DNA of 20,790 bases from the NCBI GenBank assembly GCA_031472005.1, contig PZJY01000014.1, positions 1 through 20,790 of the forward strand, read 5' to 3'. This stretch comes from Tetracladium setigerum. Taxonomy: Eukaryota > Ascomycota > Leotiomycetes > Helotiales. The position numbers and the translations under genes were made by a program. Within the stretch, counting starts at the first letter, position 1, and every line of letters begins with the position of its first letter. Positions 8,405 to 17,000 of the stretch are shown in pieces. The notes under the pieces are model-generated. The model saw only the letters and a list, made by a program, of their open reading frames with translations. It made no database searches and had not been told where the DNA came from.

Positions 8405-9702
8405 ATAAAGGTTTCTCCTCTTCTTTCCCTTTCCCTCATTGGGTTCGCAACAACCGCACTTGCTTGGCTCCCAAGTGAGCATGGCCTCGCTAGACAATTC
8501 CCAAACAATGGGCCCCTTCCAAAGGAAAGATGCGCGGCGTGAACCTTGGGTCTCACTTCGTAGTCGAGCCTTGGATGATTCCTATAGAATAGGATACTAT
8601 GGGCTGCGCAAATTACTCCGCGGAGAATGACTGCGTTATTGGCCTTGGACAGGAAAAAGCTAATGTCAACTTTAAGAAGCATTGGGATACATGGGTTAGC
8701 GAGAAAAATATCAAAGACATGGCAAATTGGGGTTGAATACGATCAGGATTCCGGTTGGGTGTGGATCAAGGAGGACTTGGTCAACAGCACCGAGTCGTTT
8801 CCCCAAGGAGGGTTCTACTATCTTGAACGCATCTGCAGATGGGCAGCAAACAATGGAATATACGTTGTGATGGATTTGCACGGAGCTCCTGGTGCACAAA
8901 CTCGCTGGCAGGCATTTACTGGCATGGTACGTCGCAAGGAAACATCGTTCTCTTCTGTTTCGTTCTGATATAAGCACGTACTGATCCATCTCTCAATTTT
9001 CAGTGGGTGCCCTTCCCTAGTTTCTACAATGAATTCAAATACAACCGTGCCTACAAATGGCTTGAATGGATGACCAAACTCGCCCATACCAACCGCAACT
9101 TCCGCACCGTTGGCATGATTCATGTCGTCAACGAGCCCGAATGGGACTTCCCCTCTGTCATCTCAGAATTCTACCCAACGTCGTATAAGAAAATCCGCGC
9201 CGTGGAATCAAAAATTGGTGTCAAACCCAAGGATGCCCTTCACGTCCAATTCATGGACTCGAAATGGGGAGCCGGAAACCCGAATTCTGCTCTGCCTAAA
9301 CATGCGACCAACTTAGCTTATGATAACCATCGATACCTCACTCGGGATTTGACCGTGCCGCCTACGCAACCAGCTTATTTGAATGCATCATGTAATGACT
9401 TTCTTCCTGTGGAAGGGGAAACGCCGCTATTGATCGGGGAGTGGAGTTTAGGTCCTCGCACCGCTACTGAGCATGAGCCTGTATTTACTGTTGCCGGGGG
9501 GCAAAATAAGAAATTTAATCAGCAGTGGTTCGCTGCTCAGATGTTGGCTTATGAGAGGAGTATTGGGTGGGCATATTGGAGTTGGAAAACGCAGCTGGGC
9601 GAGGATTATAGATGGGGGTATTGGAATGGTGTTCAGGCGGGAACTATTCCGAAGGATTTAACGACGGTCGATAAGCAGGTTGCTTGCAGAGATTGGCTTT
9701 AA
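8405..9702 (+). pseudogene. Secreted GH5 beta-glucanase (endo-1,6/exo-1,3 type), 5' half damaged
   Basis: A glycoside hydrolase family 5 enzyme acting on fungal-type beta-glucan outside the cell. A signal peptide (VSPLLSLSLIGFATTALA) follows ATA AAG at 8405; the context CCACCATAAAG suggests a lost CACCATGAAG start. Then come RGVNLGSHFVVEPWM, HWDTWVSEKNIKDMANWG, the IRIPVG strand and LHGAPGAQ. Intron 8927-9003 (77 nt, branch CTGAT) joins FTGM to WVPFPSFY. In exon 2, which is fully open, the acid/base Glu is in VVNEPE (9133-9135) and the nucleophile in IGEWSL (9439-9441); GWAYWSWK and stop TAA 9700-9702 complete the fold. Damage: one-base losses near 8528, 8733 and 8760 (together restoring frame) and TAG 8590-8592 where EWDTMG is expected (Trp lost). 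An in-frame ATG at 8291 exists but lacks a family-like start. Fungal homologues resemble glucan endo-1,6-beta-glucosidase; exact specificity is uncertain. Confidence 0.88.
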
Positions 9703-10370
9703 GAAGAGAATTCTCTGTATATAAAGGAATATTTGAGAAAGCTAAAACTACGAACTTGGTATTTGAGCCGCATGAGTTCTGGGATAATGTTTTAATATGT
9801 GGTTGAGAAAAAGATGTTAGATTTGAAATCAGATATGCCGAAAAGAGGTAAACGAATAGGTTTATCCGGCATGGCTCTTCTTTCTTGTATCTGTTGAAGA
9901 TCATCACGGGTCCCTAAAAGTATGAAGAACCCGAATTCGGAGTGATTTATGGACTTGGTTGGAATTTGGTCGTAACAATACTGTACTTCCTCATATCATC
10001 ACTCTGGAGAAGATGTTTACGAGTAGTAATAGATTCTTGACTTTCTGCCTTTGCAATTTTATAATGACCCTGTTACCAGCTGTACCACGCTATTTTATAT
10101 AAGAAGAATGCACGCTCAATTAAAGACTTGTTTGACTTTAGCTCACACTTCAGCACTTCGAGAGCATGTGGTGACAGGGTCTCACACGTCTTCCAGTTAC
10201 TATAGTCTCCACTTGGAAAAGCTTTTGCTACCACTTCAATCGCCACTCCCAGCGATCTTATCTTTCGTCGTCCCTATGTCGCTCAAGCCACCTCGGTGTT
10301 GCGAGTTACACAAGGTGCATCTCAAAGGTCTTACCACCCTTCTTAATATTAATCAAAGAAAACGCATCTA
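9703..10370. other. Region 3' of GH5, no gene recognised
   Basis: It holds the GH5 3' untranslated region; an AT-rich stretch with ATATAAAGG at about 9719 follows the stop. An open + frame at 10051-10371 shows no domain or secretion signal I recognise. I see no RNA gene or repeat. Confidence 0.4.
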
Positions 10371-10682
10371 AAGGGGCTAAAGCATCTTCGAAATCGAGAG
10401 CATTGGGGTTATATTGCAATTGAAGAGGAGCGATCACAACTTACCGAGTTCTTGAACCGCTTTGCGAAAGTCAAGCTGGCCTATGCTATAGATAAAGGAA
10501 AGGCAGGCCGTACTTCTGCCGATCCAGGTAGCCTCAACCAGCTTATGGACGATCTGAAATGGCAGAAAACGAACAAAATCGGAGGCGCATTGCGATTGAC
10601 GGAAGTATACGCGTTCCTGTTATTGATCGAAGTCGCTCAATGTCTAAGATTGATCTTGAGCTGTACATGGCTTAATGGATGA
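10371..10682 (+). pseudogene. Coding-like fragment of unknown family
   Basis: One + frame is open from about 10371 to TGA at 10680-10682 with protein-like composition: HWGYIAIEEERSQLTEFLNR, then KVKLAYAIDKGKAGRTSADP, then KIGGALRLTEVYAFLLLIEV. The charged-helical texture and the small-residue linker look like real coding sequence. I do not recognise a named domain, no start codon is convincing, and what follows is not obviously coding. It is probably a fragment of a larger fungal protein. A HeLo-like (prion-inhibition) N-terminal domain crossed my mind, but there is not enough to claim it. Confidence 0.35.
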
Positions 10683-11009
10683 GCAGAAGAGCCTAATCAA
10701 TATAGCTGACGTGTGCTCGTTGGTCTCAGGTTGCTGTCTGACCACCTGTGAAAGGGAGCTGATTTGACACTTCGCTATACCGTAGTCCAAGGCGTGTGTA
10801 ATACGACCGATGTCCTGTCTGGGATCCAATCCTAAGACTTGTTCACTTTCTTGCATGCTAGCAAGTGCTGCTCGCCTATGCCGTCCCACCGGGTACATCT
10901 GCTTGGGCTTGAACAGCCCTGCTTGTCCCCGCTCGAACCTCCGTTGTCAGCTGCTGGAATCGAGGAAGATCGTGTGGTTGGTTAATAGCTTGAGAAGGTA
11001 GGTGGGGGG

Positions 11010-11175
11010 AGGAGGTATAAAGCCACGTAGGATCAAAACTCGTTGTTTCCTTTGTAAATATTCGTCTCCGTACGTTCAGTATAAAACTCTGGTCGACTTC
11101 AGCTTCATCTACTTCAGAAGCCGTAGAGTCGTTAGCCCTTCAACCATTGGGAGCCTGTCCAGGATTTGATCGCGC
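11010..11175 (+). mobile_element. Possible LTR end plus tRNA primer-binding site
   Basis: GGTATAAAGCC at about 11015 and TATAAAACTC at about 11080 are TATA-like. The sequence runs to TTCAACCA, directly followed by TGGGAGCCTGTCCAGGATTT (from about 11149). The reverse complement of that segment has the layout of a tRNA 3' end: end of T-loop, five-base T-stem strand CCTGG, seven-base acceptor strand ACAGGCT, discriminator C, then CCA. That is what an LTR-retrotransposon primer-binding site looks like. A short frame begins with ATG at about 11178 (MGSESGKDSPSSD) and stops after 23 codons, as a truncated gag might. I could not find the second LTR or the LTR 5' border. Confidence 0.35.
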
Positions 11176-11385
11176 TCATGGGAAGTGAAAGCGGTAAAGA
11201 TAGCCCCTCATCGGATCTGGGTCCTCAGGAACTGTGCATCTGTCGTTGACGCACCCGGAGCTCTCAGTTCCAAGGCCTTCACTGTAGTGAGCCTCAGGCT
11301 CCTCACGTGACCAGAAGTCACGTTCGTAACATCTGGAGGGGTAAAATAAGGTGTTCTGATTAGCTCGCTTAATATCGCTTAACAT

Positions 11386-11847
11386 GAGTAGCTGTATTAG
11401 TGACTTATTCTTGGGGTGAAATTAAAAGTCGATTCTGATGGTAGCTAAGGGGATAAGAGCTTAAAAGTTTGGCTCGGCTATTTAAGCCTTAACGCTTAGT
11501 ATTAGTATATTAGCAGAGCCGATAACTTTCTACTGGGGATTATCTATTAATTCAATAAAGACCTTACTATACACTCGATTTTACTAGTACTTCGTGCTTC
11601 CCTATCTTATAACTCTTATATTAATCAAGCACAGAATAGAATCGTAGATTAAAGGAATGAATTTCTACTCTGCTATGCCTTTATCTAGGATAGAGAAGAG
11701 GAGAGAAGTCTTTTTTAAAAAACGAGAGTAGATGAAAGAAAGGAACTAGTGACGGCAAGGAAAAGAAGGAAAAAAAAGTAGCAAATTAGTGAAGGAAAAG
11801 AAAGAAAACATAATCGCTCGAGATTCTACCGCCATTAAAATGCTCAT
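11386..11847. other. AT-rich, then purine-rich, gene-less stretch
   Basis: 11386-11700 is AT-rich with many stops in all frames and looks like decayed repeat sequence. About 11680-11815 is a purine tract (GAGAAGAGGAGAGAAG and AAGGAAAAGAAGG-like runs). No coding potential or RNA gene is recognised. It ends abruptly at the GC-rich small-protein gene. Confidence 0.45.
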
Positions 11848-11919
11848 ATGCTCTCCAATCTACCGCCTAGCGTGGAATTCTATCACAGCTTGACCTCCTC
11901 CGGGTTGCGCTTAACCTCC

Positions 11920-12264
11920 TCAGGCGCGCTTCACCTCCTCCGCGGGCCCGGCGTGGATCAGGTTGCGGAACTGGAACTTGTTGATGCCGCTCAGGTCGCG
12001 CTTGGCCGGGCAGTTATTGACGGGGGATGCATTTGCCGTTGGACTGCAGGCCGCAGAGGCAGACGAGGGCCGAGAAGTTGGGGCCGCTGGGATTTAAGAG
12101 TCAGTGCGCGGGCTCGAGGGGTTAGGAGAGGGTTGAGATGTCTGGGGAGCGGGAGGGAAACTGGGGAATGGGGAAATAGGGCTAGGTGCTTACCTGGAGT
12201 GCCCGGCCTGGGCGGTCAGGGCGAGGGCGAAGAGGGTGAAGATGGTAGTAAAGAAGAATCTCAT
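11920..12264 (-). pseudogene. Small secreted cysteine-rich protein gene, frameshifted
   Basis: ATG at 12262-12264 has a strong fungal context (ATCAAAATG) and starts a clear signal peptide (MRFFFTTIFTLFALALTAQA). Exon 1 is 12194-12264. Intron 12087-12193 (107 nt) has donor GTAAGC, branch CTAAC and acceptor CCCAG. Exon 2 begins SGPNFSALVCLCGLQSNGK, then a cysteine. As written, a run of five C (about 12025-12029) shifts the frame and stops the protein at about 46 residues. One C fewer would give about 78 residues with two more conserved-looking blocks and a fourth cysteine, ending at TGA 11920-11922. Further downstream a GAGGAGGTNAAG unit recurs twice, suggesting an older EEVK-repeat tail. Secreted, small, Cys-containing and subtelomeric fits an effector-like or surface protein, but no family is recognised. 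Whether the extra C is real is unknown. Confidence 0.65.
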
Positions 12265-12429
12265 TTTGATATTGGTTTTGAGGAGGTTGCTTCGGCAGTG
12301 AAAGTGTGTTGTGTAGAAGTATTGATAGCGAGTGTGCTGCTTGGAGTTCTGCTCTTGACTCTAGCAGATTGGAAGGCTATTGTATAATGCTAATAATGAG
12401 AAAAACTCCTAGAGGGAATCCAGCGTCAA

Positions 12430-12437
12430 TTATATAT
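12430..12437 (-). promoter_or_regulatory. TATA-like box of the small secreted protein gene
   Basis: On the minus strand the sequence reads GATATATAATT, about 165 bp upstream of the ATG at 12264. A C/A-rich leader (CACAACACACTTTCACT and similar) runs up to the start codon, as in fungal 5' untranslated regions. Confidence 0.45.
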
Positions 12438-12499
12438 CCTCCTCGTGGACTGATTCTTCCGTGGAAGTCCCCCCTCAGTTACTATCATCACTAGCAGCA

Positions 12500-13280
12500 C
12501 CACCACCGCCATACGTGGAAATATTTTTAGAGGGCGCGCCAGACTGAGACTCGACCTGCGCTAGCAGGCACAATACGAGCACTCTCATCTATTACTTCTG
12601 CCTGCGACTAGTCCCCGCCCAGCGAGAGCTCCCTCCCCATTCACCCGCGATAGAAGCACTTGCAGGGCCTGCTATCTGGAAATGGGCTGGGAACCACTCA
12701 CAGAGCGCCGGGTCGTTTGAGGGCGGAAGCATCTCCTGGAAAAATATTACGATGGAAAATGTTACAATGGAAAATGTTACGATGTCCGCTAAGCGAGCTG
12801 GAAAGGAGGCGTCCGGTGGCTGGCTGCCCGCGCCAGCATGAGAAAAAAAGGACAGCGCGACGACCTCAGAAACCAGCACCCAACGTCCCTCGACACGAGG
12901 TGGCTTGCCAGCGCAGGTGCGATTCTGGCGCTCTGGGAGCTGGGAGGGGCTCGGGCAGCCCGAGCCAGTCTGCTGGAGAGGGAGGCAGCGCGCTCTGGTT
13001 CCGCGATAGTGTCTATTCGTACTGGTGCAGTGTGACCACTGGGCTGAGCAGAGGGGGATTTGGACGCATGGGACTGCCAGATTGAGACGCATTTCAATAT
13101 AATTCTAATATTAGACCCGTGGGCAGTTACGAGCCGTCACCTGCTGAGCGAGACGAGTGGAGGGTTGGATTATAGACAGTCAGTCCGCACTAAACCTCTA
13201 GCTGCGGGAGGGGGAAGGAGAGAGCGCATGAGATAAAGAGAGAGAGTGCGAGTTTAAGTGAAATAGAAAGAGAGATAGGA
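12500..13280. other. GC-rich gene-less region with a small tandem repeat
   Basis: Upstream of both the small secreted protein gene (-) and the wax-synthase-like gene (+). Long open frames occur on both strands (about 12592-13097), but they overlap each other in several frames, are rich in Arg/Pro/Ser and show no domains, as expected from high GC. Three imperfect copies of a 15-bp unit (TGGAAAATGTTACGA type) lie at 12737-12782. A GA-rich tract at about 13205-13305 leads up to the wax-synthase-like start and probably forms its core promoter or leader. Confidence 0.5.
12737..12782. repeat. Three imperfect 15/16-bp tandem units
   Basis: Units start TGGAAAAATATTACGA (12737-12752), TGGAAAATGTTACAA (12753-12767) and TGGAAAATGTTACGA (12768-12782). 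The differences are mostly A/G transitions. Confidence 0.85.
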
Positions 13281-13324
13281 AATGAGAACGATGACAGAGA
13301 CTAGAGCGCATTATCACTACCACT

Positions 13325-14467
13325 ATGGGCCTTCTTACCTCCGCCCTCTACCTCGCGCTCGCGCACCTTATAGCCGCCCTCGCTATAACCTTTGTCCCGC
13401 CGCACGACCTCACGGCGCGCTACACAGTCCTACTCGCGCTCCTGCCCGTCCTCGCGCGAGCCCTCTGGCAGCCTGGCGACAGCTTCGCGGCGGAGCTCCT
13501 CGCTATGTATACTATTGGCTTTTGCCTGCACGCCCACTACTTTCTCTGCCTGCTCCAGGTCGCCGCGCCCGCGAAGCCCGCTGCTGAATCTGCCTCCGCC
13601 GCTGTCTGGCACCGCTGGCGCTGGGCGTGCGGTGCGCTGTTCACCCCGCGGCGGGAGCTCATCGCGGACGAGCCCTCTCCCTCTCCCGCCAGCTCCACCC
13701 CCGCTGTCCGCGGCCCTATTATCGCTGCCCAAGCGTGGACCCTCCTCCGCGCGACGACCCTCTACCTCACGCTGCAGCACGTCCCCATGCTGCCGCACGT
13801 GCTCCGCGGGCCGCCTAGCTTCGCACCCAGCCAGGACTCGCTAGTCGCGCAGGTCATTGCAGGGGCGCTCACGCGCGACACCCTCCTGACGCGCGTGTAC
13901 GTGGCTGGGCACAGTATCGCGGTGTCATATAGCGCGCTACAAGGCGCGCACAGCATAGCTACTGTGCTAGCAGCCGCGCTGCTCCCAGGCTGGCGGGGAT
14001 CCCCGCCGCCGCTGTTCGGGCCCTTAGCGCCGCGACGTCGCTGCGCGGGGGTACGCCCAGGTCTGGCACAAGCTAATGCGCAAGGGCTTCACGGCTAACG
14101 CGGCGTGGGTGGTGCACACGGGCCTGCGGCTGCGGTGCGGGTCGCCCGCGGCGCGACTATTAATCTTGCTGCTCTGCTTTGTGCTGTCAGGCCTACTACA
14201 CGCGGGGGCGGCATGGCGGGTCGGCAGCTGCGCGGCTTGGGCGCCACTGTGGTACCACGTGGGGTTTGCGGCGGCTATCGTTGTAGAAGGGTGGTGCAGC
14301 AGGCGTACACAACGGGCCTGCGGTGGGCGGGCATCCAGGAGCGGGGTAGGGTGCGCGCCGTGGCGGAGGCGGCGGTGGGGTACGCGTGGGTTGCCCTGTG
14401 GTTCCTGGAGGCGCTGCCGCGCTCGCTGTACCCAGGGATCAGGTGCGGGATCGGGGCTGCAAGGTGA
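13325..14467 (+). pseudogene. Wax-synthase/MBOAT-like membrane acyltransferase, two frameshifts
   Basis: A polytopic membrane protein resembling fungal wax synthase domain proteins, which transfer acyl groups in lipid or secondary metabolism. ATG at 13325 opens into a hydrophobic helix (LLTSALYLALAHLIAALAI), more helices, then a soluble loop. The family block PLFGPL is followed, after a frame change near 14025-14040, by YAQVWHKLMRKGFTANAAWV (cf. the family's WH...R) and FVLSGLLHAGAAW, which carries the presumed catalytic His. A second frame change near 14290, in a G run, returns to the first frame; TGA at 14465-14467 ends the gene after LEALPRSLYPGIR. The two shifts cancel, giving about 380 residues. 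No intron is needed. Base composition is extremely GC- and CpG-rich, unlike the AT-rich flanks. Whether the shifts are mutations or assembly errors is open; substrate unknown. Confidence 0.7.
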
Positions 14468-14639
14468 CATGGGAAGGGGTTGCGGGTTTATATGTATGAT
14501 AAGTGAGAGATTGTGAGGGGAGGACGAGCTAGCTGTCACAATTCCTATCTCACTAATTGAAGAGAGATCGAAGTCTAGGGTTTATTTACTGCCACTATAT
14601 CCCCTCGAATCACCCCTTTATCACACTAAAATAAAGGCT

Positions 14640-15480
14640 AAGAATTATCTAATAACCCCTAAATTACTACCCTCTATTACGTCAGTACATCACATGTCTT
14701 TGATGCAGAGGCAGTAGGGGCCTGGAAAGGATTACAAGTAGTCCTACAGGACCTTACGCTTTAAAACCATAGGATATAGATGTGTATCGACAGTACTTTA
14801 GTTATCTGGAGTATGAGAGGCAATGCAGCAGACTTATCATAGTGGGCCTTTCATCTCTGCTAGGATGCGATGCAAACCCGGGATATCAGGGTTAAATGGT
14901 CCCCTGGACATATAGGCATAAAGGGCAATGAGGAGGCAGATGCGCTAGCAGAGAGTGTGGCTGACCCCTTCTCCCCAAATAGATCAACAACTCCCTAGTA
15001 CTACAGCCTATAGTATATGGGATTCGGAGTCTAGCTCGTAATATCAAGAAGGCAGCAATGGCAGCATGGTGAACAACTGTAAGGCCTAAGCTATCTGGCA
15101 GATATAGGAAATGGGCCTCCCCTACGAGGTAAAGCCACATAAAGAGCTGGACCTACCCCGCTTTACTCTTCACCGGCTCTTAGCAATCCGTATAAGGCAT
15201 AAGGACTTTAACTAGTATTATATAAAGTTCAAACATAATGATATAGTCTTAGCATGCAGCTATAAAGGAAAAAAGACCCTAGACCATTTAGTCCACTATT
15301 AGAAGACACTTGGCAAGTTTTAAGCCTGGCCCCTCAGGCCTAAGTGGCCTCCCTATAACTAGTAGGAAGGCTGGAATTACCTGAGTTAACTCCTGTCATC
15401 TCCGGAGGACTTTGAAAAGTTTATACGAATTACGGGCTTTATTGCGAAGATTTATATTTAAGTCTAGCGAGTACTCTACT
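14640..15480 (+). mobile_element. Tad-like LINE fragment, 3' part of ORF2, RIP-degraded
   Basis: The + strand encodes, with many stops, the C-terminal part of a fungal non-LTR retrotransposon. The RNase H domain shows VFDAEAVGAWKGL (acidic residue, about 14703), CIDST (about 14785), RGNAAD, then the strongly conserved KWSPGHIGIKGNEEADALAE (about 14895-14955). Downstream come FTLHRLLAIRIRHKDF and a degraded C-x-H-x-C-like zinc region (LACSYKGKKTLDHLVHY, about 15250). Stops sit where Trp or Gln is expected (TAG for TGG before MCIDST; TAG for CAG before WAFHL and before DAM), the CpA-to-TpA signature of RIP. The reverse transcriptase and endonuclease portions are absent. Such 5'-truncated LINE copies are common in fungal subtelomeres. 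Borders are approximate. Confidence 0.85.
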
Positions 15481-15831
15481 ATATTAGCTCCTTCCTTTCC
15501 TTTAATCTTTTGCCACCGGCGTAGTAGCGAATTTCTCATTTCCCTTCTTTTCTATTTAGTCTAAAAGGCTCTCCCCTTAGTTTAACAGATTGCTGAACTA
15601 GTTCTTTACGGGCGTCGAAATATCTCAGTATACCTTGTATAACAATTCCTTAGGGCCAGCCTCCTCTTGATCTCTCCTAAACTACCCTGCACGGAGGGGG
15701 TAGTCTCTTTGTATTATATCCACCTGTCAGGCCCCTCTAGCCTATCCCACGATCTGCTTTCTGGTGTATTCCTGTATATAAACCGCTAGCTTAGCACGTC
15801 CTTATACCTTTCGGGAGGTCTCACAGGACAG

Positions 15832-15862
<31 letters not shown>

Positions 15863-16011
15863 ATCTTGTTATCTAGGGGACACAGGGGCAGTAGACAGTC
15901 GACTTGCCTTCTGCCTGTTGTTCTCCAGCTTAAAGTTAGCTATTCTTTGCTTAGAGCTCACCAATTCTAAGGCAGGAAATAAGCCGGCGAGATAACCAAT
16001 CAAAGAAAATA
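15481..16011. other. AT-rich sequence after the LINE, with ATC microsatellite
   Basis: Probably the LINE 3' untranslated region or further decayed repeat. An (ATC)n microsatellite of 29 bases lies at 15834-15862; some LINEs end in simple repeats, so it could mark the 3' end of the element (inference). No coding sequence or RNA gene is seen. Confidence 0.45.
15834..15862. repeat. (ATC)n microsatellite
   Basis: An uninterrupted ATC repeat of nearly ten units, followed by ATATC. It sits between the LINE fragment and the minus-strand decayed ORF. Confidence 0.95.
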
Positions 16012-16692
16012 CTAACGAATCAAAGTTCGCGATATAATAGGCAGAAGCCTCAGAGTTTCCTGCGGAATTCTAGCAATAGAGCCGGAAGAATTAGTTGCTG
16101 CTATTGTTCGAAAGATGGTATAGATTTCTCTTGGGTCAGCAGGATTCAGCGTAACAAATTTACAACACTTACTACGAAGTAGAGTGAACCCTAAATCTTC
16201 GCCAATATATAAAGCTTGTGCCGAGTCCTGTATGTCGATCAGGAATATAAGTAGCGAGTTGAATACATCACTCACTAGATTATTAGCAATTCGAAACCCG
16301 CCGCCTGGAGGTACATACCCCCTTATACGGTGCATACCATCACTAAATATAGTTATTGCATTTCTCTAGGTGCCTTCTGTAACAAGATCGACTCACTTAT
16401 TCTGGGGAGGTGACACACTTTCCCTTGTTTCTGGAGTGGCTTCAACAACGGGAGAGTTTGCCTCGGCGGGATTCTGACTTGTAGGCATATGTGTTTCTCG
16501 CTTGCCTTGTCCCTAACTTACGTAGAAACGAGCACCATCTGAAATAGGTGCTGCCTCATCGTTCGGGAGTGCCCATACGTCTAACACCTCCTCGTTCTCG
16601 CATTCCGGTCGCCTGACTACTGACTCTTGTGGATCGTGGCCAAGTGCGAATAAGACGTCGACATCGCCACTCCTGCGCTGAATCTGCCTCAT
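16012..16692 (-). pseudogene. RIP-type degraded ORF of unknown, probably repeat-derived protein
   Basis: A single minus-strand frame runs from ATG 16690-16692 to TAG 16012-16014 with clearly protein-like blocks: GDVDVLFALGHDPQESVV, NEEVLDVWALPNDEAAPIS, GYVPPGGGFRIANNLVSDVF, LYIGEDLGFTLLRSKCC, RIPQETLRLLPIISRTL. It is interrupted only by TAG 16513-16515, TGA 16393-16395 and TAG 16366-16368, all reachable from CAG or CGA by C-to-T. There is no frameshift. This pattern suggests a multicopy gene attacked by RIP, for example a transposon accessory or gag-like protein. The first stop lies in GTAAGTTAG, which also resembles a splice donor, so an intron cannot be fully excluded. I cannot name the family. 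Confidence 0.55.
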
Positions 16693-17000
16693 TCGTACTT
16701 CTTGATTGAATCAGGGGGTGAGAATGTTGCATGTCTCCAGTCAGAAATACTGAAACGTACCTTAGAAGTGCTATAACAAACACTCAGTTCAGCCCAAATC
16801 TATATCGTTAGTTCTTAGATAGGAAATGGAAGTTAGAATTTTTTTTGATACAGGTTTCTTGAGCCAGACTAATCCTTGATTTGATAACTTCTAAACTGCT
16901 ACACCTCAGACCAGCCCTTCCCGATCACTACCCGACTCAATTCGACGACCATCAACATACTCCCCCCTTGAGTCTTTCTCGCTTGAACCCCTCGAACCAG

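Noticed and set aside
11848..12387. 179-codon + strand ORF
   Set aside because: It lies antisense to the spliced small secreted protein gene, is Gly/Arg-rich and reads through that gene's intron; no start context or domain.
12592..13097. Overlapping 100-170-codon open frames on both strands
   Set aside because: They overlap in several frames, have Arg/Pro/Ser-biased composition and no domains; high GC content alone explains the absence of stops.
13282..14539. Alternative frames on both strands over the wax-synthase-like gene
   Set aside because: Shadows of a GC-rich gene; only the frames carrying hydrophobic helices and the SGLLH motif make sense.
15834..15862. ATC repeat considered as a CRISPR-like or tandem gene repeat
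   Set aside because: Plain trinucleotide microsatellite without spacers; the organism is a fungus.
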